NCBI GenBank assembly: GCA_027491075.1
Contig: JAIXWX010000033.1
Coordinates: 1-64,000 of the forward strand
Length of the DNA stretch: 64,000 bases
Direction of reading: 5' to 3'
Source of the DNA: Flavobacteriales bacterium
GTDB taxonomy: Bacteria; Bacteroidota; Bacteroidia; Flavobacteriales_D; Sanyastnellaceae
Below are positions 1 to 8,636 of this stretch, in pieces (within the stretch, counting starts at the first letter, position 1; every line of letters begins with the position of its first letter). The notes below the pieces were generated by a model. The model had not been told where the DNA came from and made no database searches. It saw nothing but the letters and a program-made list of their open reading frames with translations. Both the position numbers and the translations under genes were made by a program.

Positions 1-239
1 ATTCTTTTCGCAATAAGTGAAAGCGTTTAGTTTTCATGGATTAAGGAATTTGATTAAGGTGAACCGAATGTAAATATTTTCAATTCTCAAAACAAGAAAA
101 TATTGGATTTTAACAGATTGCACTTACCTCTCAAATAATGACACATCTGATCTGCCTTAATTGTTTGCTTGTATTTCGAAGAACCCATCGCCATTTTTTT
201 CCTTACTTTCAGCCCCGTATTGCATACGACTACGACTAA
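1..239. other. Non-coding left edge
   Basis: No convincing ORF, RNA gene or TAnnTTTG promoter was found on either strand in the first 239 bases. The stretch is AT-rich and probably holds the upstream region of the first plus-strand gene, or of a minus-strand gene lying outside the window. The ORF track entry starting at 161 is an out-of-frame shadow of the next gene. Confidence 0.4.
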
Positions 240-572
240 ATGAAATGTTTACTTTCCGTTCTTTTCTTGATTCCATTGCTATCCTTTGGCTCAGGCATCA
301 GCGACTCCACGTTTACCCTCCACTCGGAAGGCATGGCGCCTGTTGGCAATAAACTGGTCGTGAAATTTAGCAATCGAAAGGTAGGTGACTTGATCATTCG
401 CATCCACAATGAAGACGGAACCCTCTTAAGGGAGTTCTTGGACTCATCCGTAGACCCAGGATTTCACCAAACTTTAATATCGTTGAATGGTTTAGAATCA
501 GGCCGCTATTCGTTGACCATGATTCTCAACAATGAACATCGCAAGGCTCTATTTTACAAAGAAGAACAATGA
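240..572 (+). CDS. Small secreted protein resembling a lone T9SS sorting domain
   Basis: A 110-residue protein with a clear signal peptide (MKCLLSVLFLIPLLSFGSG) followed by about 85 residues whose pattern (LIIRIHNEDGTLLRE, then GLESGRYSLTMILNNE) resembles the beta-sandwich of Por_Secre_tail sorting domains. It lacks the usual PNP start and the final Lys-rich strand is degenerate, so it may be a derived sorting-domain fold rather than a T9SS signal. The next gene overlaps it by ATGA, which puts it at the head of a five-gene run ending at hflX. Its role is unknown. The signal peptide is seen directly; the fold is inference. Confidence 0.7.
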   Translation: MKCLLSVLFLIPLLSFGSGISDSTFTLHSEGMAPVGNKLVVKFSNRKVGDLIIRIHNEDGTLLREFLDSSVDPGFHQTLISLNGLESGRYSLTMILNNEHRKALFYKEEQ

Positions 573-916
573 GTAAGGTATTATACAACGTCACTGTGAG
601 CATCGACATTGATGCAGAAAAAGATTGGCTACAATGGATGATGGAAACCCACATCCCTGAAGTAATGGCTACTGGCTTTTTTCTTGAAAATAGAATTTGT
701 AAAGTCATTGATGAACATGAAGAAGGTGGAAAAACTTACGCCATACAGTACACGTGCAGTTCTATGCAAGACTTAATAGAATATCAGCGCGATTGCGCTC
801 CCGCGCTCCAAGCAGATCATCAAAATAAATTCGGTGGAAAATTCGCCGCATTTCGCACCATTTTGGAAATCATCCAAGAAAGTCCGCACGTCTTTAAAGA
901 TATCAGCGCCAACTAA
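569..916 (+). CDS. DUF4286 family protein
   Basis: A 115-residue soluble protein starting MSKVLYNVTVSIDIDAEKDW, with the features of the DUF4286 family common in Bacteroidota: an N-terminal beta strand, W(L/M)xWMxxxHIPEV, and a C-terminal FRTILEII. It has no signal peptide. The family has a ferredoxin-like fold and no established function. Its start overlaps the stop of the upstream gene by 4 nt, suggesting translational coupling. Family assignment is by recognition of the pattern, not by search. Confidence 0.8.
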   Translation: MSKVLYNVTVSIDIDAEKDWLQWMMETHIPEVMATGFFLENRICKVIDEHEEGGKTYAIQYTCSSMQDLIEYQRDCAPALQADHQNKFGGKFAAFRTILEIIQESPHVFKDISAN

Positions 917-924
917 TGTTTTAT

Positions 925-932
925 TACCTTTG
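925..932 (+). promoter_or_regulatory. Putative -7 element TACCTTTG
   Basis: TACCTTTG matches the Bacteroidota sigma-A -7 consensus TAnnTTTG and ends 20 nt before the start of the membrane protein gene at 953. No clear -33 TTG is present at the expected distance, so this would be an internal promoter of moderate strength. Confidence 0.45.
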
Positions 933-952
933 AAACCATAAAATTCTCCAAT

Positions 953-1408
953 ATGATTACAGGACTTGTACACCTCCATTCCACCTTGCGTTGGGTTGTT
1001 CTTATTCTTTTAGTCGCAACCATCGTAGATAGCCTTCTTAGAATGTATAGACCATTCAATGAAACCGATAGAAAATTGGCCTTATTCACCTTGATATCGG
1101 TACACACTCAGGTATTGATCGGGCTTGTTTTGTATTTCGCTGGCGGACATGTGATGAATATGATTTCTGAAGGTGACGTCATGAAAAATAGTGTAAGCCG
1201 CTTTTGGGTGGTAGAACACTTTGCAGGGATGATCATCGCTGCGATATTCATCACTGTTGGATACTCGCGCGCAAAGCGCATGTCGGAGAAATGGGCAAAG
1301 CACCGTATGATTCTCGTGTATTACTCTGTGGGTTTGTTGTTGATTCTCCTTTCTATTCCATGGCCTTGGAGAGAAGCTGCAAAGGCCTTAAACGTGGGTT
1401 GGTTTTAA
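953..1408 (+). CDS. Four-helix membrane protein, cytochrome b-like
   Basis: A 151-residue integral membrane protein with four predicted helices (around residues 10-28, 45-65, 85-107 and 119-137). His residues sit near helix ends (GLVHLHSTLRW, SVHTQVLIG, VVEHFAG), as in proteins often labelled cytochrome b-like in Bacteroidota. Heme binding cannot be shown from sequence. It lies directly before a cytochrome c lipoprotein (stop 1408, next ATG 1410), so a redox partnership is plausible but inferred. Confidence 0.65.
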   Translation: MITGLVHLHSTLRWVVLILLVATIVDSLLRMYRPFNETDRKLALFTLISVHTQVLIGLVLYFAGGHVMNMISEGDVMKNSVSRFWVVEHFAGMIIAAIFITVGYSRAKRMSEKWAKHRMILVYYSVGLLLILLSIPWPWREAAKALNVGWF

Positions 1409-1409
1409 T

Positions 1410-1733
1410 ATGAGATATGTATTGATAGTTATAGCATCCGTGTCTATCCTGATCGCGGCATGCGGAAATCAAGATCAAAACAGTGCCTCCACCACGGGTG
1501 CGGTAGATGGTAAAGATTTGTACAATAAAAAATGTGGTATTTGTCATGGCCGCGACGGAAAGTTAATGGCCTCCGGTGCTCCAGATTTGACCGTTTCTAA
1601 AATGGAAAAACAAGGCATCGTACAAATCATTACGATGGGCAAGGGAAATATGCCTCCGCATAAAGAAACCCTCACTACCACCGAAATTGCTGCTATTGCA
1701 GATCACGTGATTACTCTTCGCTCACCGCAATGA
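1410..1733 (+). CDS. Cytochrome c lipoprotein (monoheme)
   Basis: A 107-residue class I c-type cytochrome anchored as a lipoprotein. The signal ends in a lipobox with Cys18 (LIAAC). A Ser/Thr-rich linker precedes the heme-attachment motif CGICH at residues 42-46. GNMPPH near residue 80 supplies the likely axial Met. It would carry electrons at the periplasmic face of the inner or outer membrane. It follows the four-helix membrane protein by 1 nt and overlaps hflX by ATGA, so the three are probably co-transcribed. Confidence 0.9.
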   Translation: MRYVLIVIASVSILIAACGNQDQNSASTTGAVDGKDLYNKKCGICHGRDGKLMASGAPDLTVSKMEKQGIVQIITMGKGNMPPHKETLTTTEIAAIADHVITLRSPQ

Positions 1734-2947
1734 AAAGTCCTATGATCGAAACCGCACCAAAACAAGAAACCTGTGTTTTGGTCGGTATCATAACGCGTCA
1801 ACAGTCGAGGGAACTCTTGGAAGAGTATCTGGATGAACTTGCTTTTTTGGCAGAAACAGCCAATGCCATTTGTTTAAAACGATTTACCCAAAACCTCGAT
1901 CATCCCGACTCGCGAACTTTTGTGGGCAGCGGAAAACTAGCAGAAATAAAATCTTTTGTAGAAGAAAACAAACCCAACATGATCATCTTCGATGATGAGT
2001 TGGCGCCTTCACAACTCCGCAATCTGGAAAAAGAATTTAAAGAACTCGAGGTAAAAATTCTCGATCGGAATAACTTGATTCTCGACATTTTTGCTGGAAG
2101 AGCAAGAACCGCGCACGCCAAAACACAAGTAGAGTTGGCACAATACGAATACATGCTCCCACGCCTTACACGCATGTGGACACACTTGGAAAAACAGCGT
2201 GGTGGCATAGGAATGCGTGGTCCGGGTGAACAAGAAATTGAGACCGACCGAAGGATCGTTCGGGATCGTATTTCGAAGTTGAAAAAGGAATTGCAAGAAA
2301 TTGATCGTCAAAAAGCCATACAACGTTCTAATAGAGGAGCATTGGTTCGCGTCGCATTGGTAGGGTATACCAACGTAGGAAAAAGCACCTTAATGAATGT
2401 TCTGAGCAAATCGGATGTATTTGCAGAAAATAAGCTATTCGCAACATTGGATACGACAGTGAGAAAAGTAGTGTTAAAGAATCTGCCATTTCTCCTCAGC
2501 GATACGGTGGGATTTATACGCAAGCTGCCACATCAATTGATTGAGTCATTCAAGTCCACATTGGATGAAACGAGAGAAGCAGACTTGTTGCTGCATGTAG
2601 TAGATATTTCGCATCCTCAATTTGAGGATCATTTCAATGTGGTAAATACTACTTTAAAAGAAATTGGAAGTGGCGACAAACCGACAGTCATTGTATTCAA
2701 TAAAATTGATGCTTACCGTCACACTCCCAAAGACGAGGATGATCTCACGCCTGCCACGAGGGAAAATATTACTTTGGGCGAGTTGAAAAAAACTTGGATG
2801 GCGCGATTGGGTGAAAAGGATGTCGTTTTCATCAGTGCTCAAGAAAAGTCGAACCTCGAGGAATTCCGCGACTTATTGTACGAACGCATTCGCGAGATTC
2901 ACGTCACGCGCTTTCCTTACAACGACTTTCTATTCGATTTAGAATAA
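1730..2947 (+). CDS. hflX: GTPase HflX
   Basis: A 405-residue ribosome-associated GTPase that in other bacteria splits or rescues stalled 70S ribosomes under stress. The N-terminal HflX domain is followed by the family signature RGGIGMRGPGE near residue 160 and a coiled linker. The G domain has G1 GYTNVGKS (~212), G3 DTVGFI (~257) and G4 NKID (~323). Length is normal. The start overlaps the cytochrome c stop by ATGA. It converges with manC, 8 nt apart with no visible terminator. Confidence 0.95.
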   Translation: MKSPMIETAPKQETCVLVGIITRQQSRELLEEYLDELAFLAETANAICLKRFTQNLDHPDSRTFVGSGKLAEIKSFVEENKPNMIIFDDELAPSQLRNLEKEFKELEVKILDRNNLILDIFAGRARTAHAKTQVELAQYEYMLPRLTRMWTHLEKQRGGIGMRGPGEQEIETDRRIVRDRISKLKKELQEIDRQKAIQRSNRGALVRVALVGYTNVGKSTLMNVLSKSDVFAENKLFATLDTTVRKVVLKNLPFLLSDTVGFIRKLPHQLIESFKSTLDETREADLLLHVVDISHPQFEDHFNVVNTTLKEIGSGDKPTVIVFNKIDAYRHTPKDEDDLTPATRENITLGELKKTWMARLGEKDVVFISAQEKSNLEEFRDLLYERIREIHVTRFPYNDFLFDLE

Positions 2948-2955
2948 GGATAATT

Positions 2956-4044
2956 CTATACCCACTCCTCTCCTTTCTGGATCTTGATATCGTTCACGAA
3001 TTGCTTTATCTTCTGTTCGTCTTCTTTCTTACAAATCAGTAAAGTGTGTCCACTGTCCACTACGATATATCCATTGAGACCGTGAAGAACAACGAGCTTT
3101 TCATTGGGCACATTCACCACATTGTCTGCGCAATTGTAGAGCATCACATTCTTACCCACCACGCCGTTGGATCTCGCGTCTTGGGCCAGGTGTGTGTGAA
3201 GAGAACCCCATGTTCCCAAGTCACTCCATCCGAAATCAGAAAGGATCACATTGACGTTCTTTGCTTTCTCCATGATGCCATAATCGATAGAGATATTGTC
3301 GCAAGAGCCGTATGTTTTTTCGATGAATGCTTCTTCTTGATCTGTACCATACAATCCGGCTCCTTCTTGAAAGGCCTTAAACATTTCTGGCAGATGCTTT
3401 TGAAATGCGCCTAGAATAGCGGGAAGAGACCAAACAAAAATTCCGGAGTTCCAATAAAAGTCGCCACTTTCAAGAAAGTCTTTTGCCAATTCTATATCAG
3501 GCTTTTCAGTGAAGGTTTTAGCTTTTTTCACTTTGGAATCAAATGCTCCAGGAACATCGGCCCATTGAATGTAGCCGTATCCTGTATCAGGGCGCGTCGG
3601 TTTAATACCTAAAGTTACCAAGTTACCACTTTCATTCGCTTGACGGATACTGATTTCAATGACTTTCAAGAACTCGTTTCCATTCAGAATCAAATGATCA
3701 CTTGGAGCGACCATGATGTTGGCTTCTGGTTCTTTCTCACCAATTTTAAAAGAAGCGTAGGCCACACAAGGTGCGGTATTTCGCATGTAAGGCTCACACA
3801 GTACTTGGTCCGGCTTTAAATCAGGAAGTTGTTCCAATACCAAATCTTTATATCTGCTATTAGTAACTACCAAAATATTCTCTTTCGGCACGATGGGAAG
3901 AAAACGATCGTAGGTCATTTGGATCAAGGTTCTGCCCACACCAAGTATATCATGAAACTGCTTGGGAAACGCTGTTTTACTCATAGGCCAAAAACGCGAT
4001 CCTATCCCGCCTGCCATGATGATACAATAATTCTTCGAATTCAT
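2956..4044 (-). CDS. manC: Mannose-1-phosphate guanylyltransferase
   Basis: A 362-residue nucleotidyltransferase that makes GDP-mannose from mannose-1-phosphate and GTP for surface polysaccharide synthesis. It starts with the nucleotide-binding loop AGGIGSRFWPMSKTAFPKQF; FTEKPD and NSGIFVW follow, as in the family. It is the short form without a C-terminal phosphomannose isomerase domain. It lies 13 nt after the aminotransferase gene, in a minus-strand run with fumC and prfB. No other sugar-nucleotide gene is adjacent. Confidence 0.93.
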   Translation of the reverse strand: MNSKNYCIIMAGGIGSRFWPMSKTAFPKQFHDILGVGRTLIQMTYDRFLPIVPKENILVVTNSRYKDLVLEQLPDLKPDQVLCEPYMRNTAPCVAYASFKIGEKEPEANIMVAPSDHLILNGNEFLKVIEISIRQANESGNLVTLGIKPTRPDTGYGYIQWADVPGAFDSKVKKAKTFTEKPDIELAKDFLESGDFYWNSGIFVWSLPAILGAFQKHLPEMFKAFQEGAGLYGTDQEEAFIEKTYGSCDNISIDYGIMEKAKNVNVILSDFGWSDLGTWGSLHTHLAQDARSNGVVGKNVMLYNCADNVVNVPNEKLVVLHGLNGYIVVDSGHTLLICKKEDEQKIKQFVNDIKIQKGEEWV

Positions 4045-4057
4045 TTTCTGGTAGTGA

Positions 4058-5344
4058 TTATGATAATTTTTTCAATGCTGCTCTCAAACTCTCAATGGAT
4101 TGGTGCACATCTCCCACAGAAGCAGTGCCTACAGACAGTCGATACCAGTTGCTGGTCTTTGCCGCGCCAAAAGCATAGAAAGGGACAACAGCCAACTTGG
4201 CTTCAGAAAGAAGGTAACCCGTTACCTTCTCCGTGCTATCCAGTAATTCTCCAGAAGAAGTTTTCTTCCCGTTCAAATCGAACTGCACGGTTAAGTATAT
4301 AGCTGCCATAGGTGCAATCGCATCCACCGCAAAACCTTCTTGCTTCAATGTTTGAATGCCGTTGTAAAAACCACGAAGTCGCTCTTCTAATTCTCCTTTA
4401 AATTGAGAAAGAAAGTGCTTCACCGCATCGTCGTTTTGTATGAATCGCGCAGAAGCTATTTGTTCCGCTTTTGGAGACCAAGCGCCAACATGCCCCAGTA
4501 TGCTTTTCATTTTATCAATGACCTTTCTCGGACCGAAAGCCCAACCCACACGCACGCCGGTGGCTGCCATGCTCTTGGAGATACCATCCACAAAAATGGT
4601 AAACGGACGAAGCTCTGGATATAAACTCACCGGGTCATAGTGAACGGTTTCACCATACGTCAAGGTCCAATAGATTTGATCGTACATTACGTACAATGGC
4701 TTTCTATCTGCACCTCTTCTCGCATTCTCAGCAATCACTAGTTGACAAATACTATCCAACTGTTCTTTAGAAAACACTGTACCTGTTGGGTTCAATGGTG
4801 AACAAAGCGCAAGCAGCGATGCATCGCCAATCAAATCTTTCAACTCACCTGCGGTTGGCATAAAGTTGTTTTCTGCAGAAGTTTCTACAAACACTTGTTG
4901 TCCATGAGAAAGGTGGGTATAGTGGTTGTTGTTCCAACTTGGAACAGGGAACAACACTTTCTCTCCTGGATCAACGATAGCTTGGTAAATAGCATAGATG
5001 ATAGGACGAGCCCCGCCGGCAATTAGAATTTCATTTTCTGCATACTCCAATCCTTGCCAATCTCTAATCTGTTTCGCAACTGCCTTTCTCAATTCGGCCA
5101 TGCCATCGGCAGCAGGATAATTGGTTTCATCCTCTTGATACGCGCGAATGATTTCTTCCTTCAACGTGGTCGGAATCGGAAAAATTTTAGGATCAAAATC
5201 ACCAATGGTAAAATTATAAATCTTCTCCCCTTTACTAATCAACTCACGTATTTCACCGGCCAATTTGATGATTTCAGAACCTATCAAGTTTTCAGCCATG
5301 GCCGAAACGCGATAGTTTTCTTGCTGGGTTGGAGTATTGCTCAT
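4058..5344 (-). CDS. Class I/II PLP-dependent aminotransferase
   Basis: A cytoplasmic PLP enzyme of aspartate-aminotransferase fold, 428 residues from the chosen start. Seen are NPTGT for substrate carboxylate contacts, YDQIYW, and the PLP-Lys region VDGISKSMAATGVRVGW. The track starts 14 codons earlier (5386), which would overlap the end of fumC. I prefer the ATG at 5344 (MSNTPTQQ), which avoids the overlap and fits family N-termini. The substrate cannot be decided; aspartate or a related amino acid is likely. Confidence 0.88.
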   Translation of the reverse strand: MSNTPTQQENYRVSAMAENLIGSEIIKLAGEIRELISKGEKIYNFTIGDFDPKIFPIPTTLKEEIIRAYQEDETNYPAADGMAELRKAVAKQIRDWQGLEYAENEILIAGGARPIIYAIYQAIVDPGEKVLFPVPSWNNNHYTHLSHGQQVFVETSAENNFMPTAGELKDLIGDASLLALCSPLNPTGTVFSKEQLDSICQLVIAENARRGADRKPLYVMYDQIYWTLTYGETVHYDPVSLYPELRPFTIFVDGISKSMAATGVRVGWAFGPRKVIDKMKSILGHVGAWSPKAEQIASARFIQNDDAVKHFLSQFKGELEERLRGFYNGIQTLKQEGFAVDAIAPMAAIYLTVQFDLNGKKTSSGELLDSTEKVTGYLLSEAKLAVVPFYAFGAAKTSNWYRLSVGTASVGDVHQSIESLRAALKKLS

Positions 5345-5369
5345 TTGAAAAAGTATTCCTGCTATTCTT

Positions 5370-6770
5370 TTATTTTGGAAGTTCACCTACCATTTTAGAA
5401 GGCACTACGATTTGATCGTATTCTTCTTCGCTCACATAGCCCAAACGAATTGCCTCTTCACGAAGCGTCGTACCATTTTTATGAGCGGTTTTAGCAATTT
5501 CTGCTGCTTTATAATATCCAATTTTTGTATTCAAAGAAGTAACCAACATCAATGAATTGTTCACCAATTCGTTGATACGTGTATGATTGGGTTCAATCCC
5601 TACGGCGCAATGTTCGTCAAAGGAAACACAAGCATCACCAATAAGGGTAGCACTTTGCAAGAAGTTGTACGCCATCATGGGTTTGAAAACATTCAATTCA
5701 TAATGTCCTTGCGTACCACCTACGGTAATGGCTACGTCATTTCCCATCACTTGCGCACACACCATGGTAAGTGCTTCGCATTGTGTGGGATTTACTTTTC
5801 CTGGCATAATACTCGATCCAGGTTCATTTTCGGGAATAAATATTTCGCCGATTCCACTTCGGGGACCACTCGCCATCATGCGAATATCATTGGCGATTTT
5901 ATTTAATGACACGGCTAATTGTTTCAGCGCTCCGTGTGTTTCTACTATACCATCATGAGCTGCAAGCGCTTCAAATTTATTGGGCGCAGTGACAAATGGA
6001 AGTCCAGAAAACGATGCAATCTTCTGTGCTACGAGTTCCGAGTATCCTTTAGGAGTATTGATTCCTGTGCCCACCGCGGTTCCTCCCAAAGCCAATTCCT
6101 TTAAGTGAGGAAGTGTATTCTTGAGTGCTCTTAAGCCGTGATCCAATTGTGCAACATATCCACTGAGTTCTTGACCCAATGTGATCGGAGTAGCGTCCAT
6201 CAAGTGGGTGCGTCCGATCTTCACCACGTTCATAAACTCTTGCGATTTTTTATCCAAGGTGTTGCGAAGACGTTCAACTCCAGGGATGGTGATCTCCACA
6301 ACCGCTTTGTATGCTGCAATATGCATGGCAGTAGGATAAGTATCGTTCGATGACTGTGATTTGTTGACGTCATCGTTGGGGTTGAGCAGCATTGTGCCCT
6401 CTCCCAACTTTCCACCAAGCTTCACGTGTGCGCGGTTTGCCACCACCTCATTCAAATTCATATTGCTTTGCGTACCCGAGCCTGTTTGCCAAATCACCAA
6501 TGGAAATTGATCATCCAGTTCTCCGTTGAGAATTTCATCACAAACCGCGGAGATGGCGTCTCTTTTCTCCATGGGTAAAACACCCAAGTCATGATTTGCG
6601 TGTGCCGCAGCTTTTTTCAAAATAGCAAACGCCCTGATAATTTCTTTAGGCATGGAAGCCTCAGGTCCTATTTTAAAGTTATTGCGTGAGCGTTCTGTCT
6701 GTGCTCCCCAATACACATGAGCGGGTACCTTTACATCGCCCATGGTGTCTTTCTCAATGCGGTATTCCAT
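5370..6770 (-). CDS. fumC: Fumarate hydratase class II
   Basis: A 466-residue TCA-cycle enzyme converting fumarate to malate, of the iron-independent tetrameric class II type. Recognised from GTEKDTMG-type N-terminus ([13 protein letters not shown]), [24 protein letters not shown] and the superfamily signature [11 protein letters not shown]. Length is normal. It lies 13 nt downstream of prfB. Confidence 0.96.
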   Translation of the reverse strand: MEYRIEKDTMGDVKVPAHVYWGAQTERSRNNFKIGPEASMPKEIIRAFAILKKAAAHANHDLGVLPMEKRDAISAVCDEILNGELDDQFPLVIWQTGSGTQSNMNLNEVVANRAHVKLGGKLGEGTMLLNPNDDVNKSQSSNDTYPTAMHIAAYKAVVEITIPGVERLRNTLDKKSQEFMNVVKIGRTHLMDATPITLGQELSGYVAQLDHGLRALKNTLPHLKELALGGTAVGTGINTPKGYSELVAQKIASFSGLPFVTAPNKFEALAAHDGIVETHGALKQLAVSLNKIANDIRMMASGPRSGIGEIFIPENEPGSSIMPGKVNPTQCEALTMVCAQVMGNDVAITVGGTQGHYELNVFKPMMAYNFLQSATLIGDACVSFDEHCAVGIEPNHTRINELVNNSLMLVTSLNTKIGYYKAAEIAKTAHKNGTTLREEAIRLGYVSEEEYDQIVVPSKMVGELPK

Positions 6771-6783
6771 ATACTTTTATTTT

Positions 6784-7888
6784 CTATTCTACTGAAGTTG
6801 CTTTTCCTTGTGCCATAAGGAAGGCTTTCAAAAAATCATCTATATCTCCATTCATCACACCATCCACGTCACTTGTTTCCATGCCTGTTCTTACATCCTT
6901 CACCAACTTGTATGGTTGCATCACATAGTTGCGGATTTGTGAGCCCCATTCGATTTTCTTCTTCCCTGCTTCAATTTCGTCGCGCGCAGCATTTCGCTTG
7001 GCCAATTCCATTTCATACAATTGAGACTTCAAAAGTTGCATTGCCTTTTCTTTATTCTGCAATTGCGAGCGCGTTTCTGTATTATCAATGACAATTCCAG
7101 AAGGTTTGTGGCGCAGACGCACACCCGTTTCGACCTTGTTTACATTTTGTCCTCCCGCACCTCCACTTCTGAATGTATCCCAAGTGATATCCGATGGATT
7201 AATATCAATATCGATGGTATCATCCACCAATGGATAGACGTAAACAGAAACGAAGCTTGTATGTCTTCTCGCATTGCTATCGAAAGGAGAGATTCGAACC
7301 AAACGGTGAACCCCATTTTCTCCTTTGAGCATTCCAAATGCAAATTCCCCTGAAAACTCCAAGGTGCATTGTTTGACACCAGCAACATCCCCTTCTTGCA
7401 TGTCGAGCTCCTTAACAGTGTAACCCGCTTTCTCTCCCCACATGATGTACATTCTCATGAGCATCCCCGCCCAATCACAACTCTCGGTACCTCCTGCACC
7501 TGCGGTGATTTGCAGCACAGCACTCAGGCCGTCTTCCTCGGCGCTGAGCATGTTTTTAAACTCAAGATCTTCTATTCTTTTTACTGCCAAAGCATATTGG
7601 CTATCTACCTCTTCTTCCTCTGCTGCGCCTTCTTTGAAGAAATCATAAAGCACAGCAAGATCGTCCACCCCTGCTTGGCAGTCTTTAAAAGCATCCGTCC
7701 ACATTTTCTTGTTACGGATTTGCTTCATGACCAATTCTGCTTTCTTGGGGTCGTCCCAAAATCCCGGATCTTGTGTGTGTTTTTCGTCTTCTGCGATCTG
7801 CATCAACTTGACATCCACGTCAAAGGTACCTCCTGAGTGCCACTAGGCGCTCATTCAGTTCTGAGATTGCCTCATTATTTATGGCCAT
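6784..7888 (-). CDS. prfB: Peptide chain release factor 2, programmed +1 frameshift
   Basis: RF2 recognises UGA and UAA and triggers peptide release. The track shows only the second frame, from a GTG at 7818. Upstream in the zero frame an ATG at 7888 opens 22 codons ([22 protein letters not shown]) that end at an in-frame TGA within CTT-TGA-C, preceded by AGGAGG. A +1 slip gives a 367-residue protein, the normal RF2 length. The RF2 tripeptide SPF ([11 protein letters not shown]) and the catalytic GGQ ([11 protein letters not shown]) are both present. Annotation must join 7823..7888 with 6784..7821, skipping the T at 7822. Confidence 0.96.
7819..7834 (-). promoter_or_regulatory. prfB: prfB autoregulatory frameshift site
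   Basis: On the minus strand this reads AGGAGGTACCTTTGAC: an internal Shine-Dalgarno-like AGGAGG, three nt, then the slippery CTT and stop TGA followed by C. This is the canonical RF2 site, where low RF2 lets the ribosome slip +1 and make more RF2. The near-consensus SD is notable in a phylum that rarely uses SD sequences for initiation. Confidence 0.95.
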
Positions 7889-7913
7889 TCTTCTACTGAA
7901 TTAAAATTGGCCG

Positions 7914-7921
7914 CAAATGTA
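7914..7921 (-). promoter_or_regulatory. Putative prfB promoter -7 element TACATTTG
   Basis: The minus strand reads TACATTTG, a perfect TAnnTTTG match ending 25 nt before the prfB ATG. It predicts a leader of about 20 nt. Confidence 0.6.
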
Positions 7922-7975
7922 AGGTTTTCAGACCTTCGGAAGACATAACTTTAGCCAAATCATAATAATTCGTAC

Positions 7976-8473
7976 TCAACAACCAATGTCATCGGAATCC
8001 TCAGTACCCATTTGTAGGATAGTCCACACCAGCGATGGTTCATATCCTCTGCGAATGAGGTATTGCGCGGTCTTTTGACTCTTTACTCTCTTTGAATCTC
8101 CTTTTATGGACGCAAGTTTCTTGGTTGCCAGCTCTTTCAGTTCTAATTTATAGGCACGGGGATCAATCCTCTTCAATGCATCAGCGATGTTTCGATCACT
8201 TACTCCTTTGCTTTTCAAAGCGCTTTTGATTCTAGCGATACCCCATTTATTAAATCGAAATTTGTCATTTACAAATGCAGACGCATAGCGCGACTCGTTG
8301 AGAAGGTCCTCTGAAATTAACACTCCGATAATATGCTCTCTATCCTTAAATCCTACGCCCCAATTCACTAACTTTCTCCTTACATCCGCGTGAGCGCGCT
8401 CAGCCTTGTCACAATACTTTCTGGCCTTTAACAAGGCCATTTCCATCGTTAATATGCGCCTGGCGGTATTCAT
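7976..8473 (-). CDS. recX: Regulatory protein RecX
   Basis: A 165-residue all-helical RecX-family protein, which modulates RecA filaments. Seen are ALLKARKYCDKAERAHADVRRKL, the segment NESRYASAFVNDKFRFNKWG, and a C-terminal repeat of the three-helix unit. recA is not in the window. The promoter TACCTTTG ends 5 nt before this ATG, so the mRNA may be leaderless. Alternatively translation starts at the ATG at 8446 (MEMALLKARKYC), which would leave a short leader and still include the conserved domain. Confidence 0.85.
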   Translation of the reverse strand: MNTARRILTMEMALLKARKYCDKAERAHADVRRKLVNWGVGFKDREHIIGVLISEDLLNESRYASAFVNDKFRFNKWGIARIKSALKSKGVSDRNIADALKRIDPRAYKLELKELATKKLASIKGDSKRVKSQKTAQYLIRRGYEPSLVWTILQMGTEDSDDIGC

Positions 8474-8478
8474 CCTGC

Positions 8479-8486
8479 CAAAGGTA
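8479..8486 (-). promoter_or_regulatory. Putative recX promoter -7 element TACCTTTG
   Basis: A perfect TAnnTTTG match on the minus strand. The five bases GCAGG separate it from the annotated recX ATG. Confidence 0.55.
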
Positions 8487-8564
8487 AGGTTCCGATAGTG
8501 TAAAATTCAACCGAACTTATGCTAAGTGTATGCTTGACACATTCACAATATTTTTGCGAATATC

Positions 8565-8582
8565 TTGCTTTGACTACTTTTG
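8565..8582 (+). promoter_or_regulatory. Promoter of the DUF349 gene
   Basis: TACTTTTG at 8575-8582 is a perfect -7 element. A TTG at 8554-8556 lies 18 nt upstream, matching the Bacteroidota -33/-7 spacing. Transcription would start near 8587, giving a leader of about 50 nt to the ATG at 8637. Confidence 0.65.
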
Positions 8583-8636
8583 CAATATGTAAGGCGTGGA
8601 CATTGAAGATGTACCTGCCTTATTAAACACTTTTTG

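Noticed and set aside
7369-7836. 155-residue plus-strand ORF opposite prfB
   Set aside because: Antisense shadow of prfB; no domain, no start context and prfB is certain.
7816-7888. prfB as truncated or a pseudogene
   Set aside because: The in-frame TGA is exactly at the canonical CTT-TGA-C frameshift site with an AGGAGG upstream, so it is programmed, not a defect.
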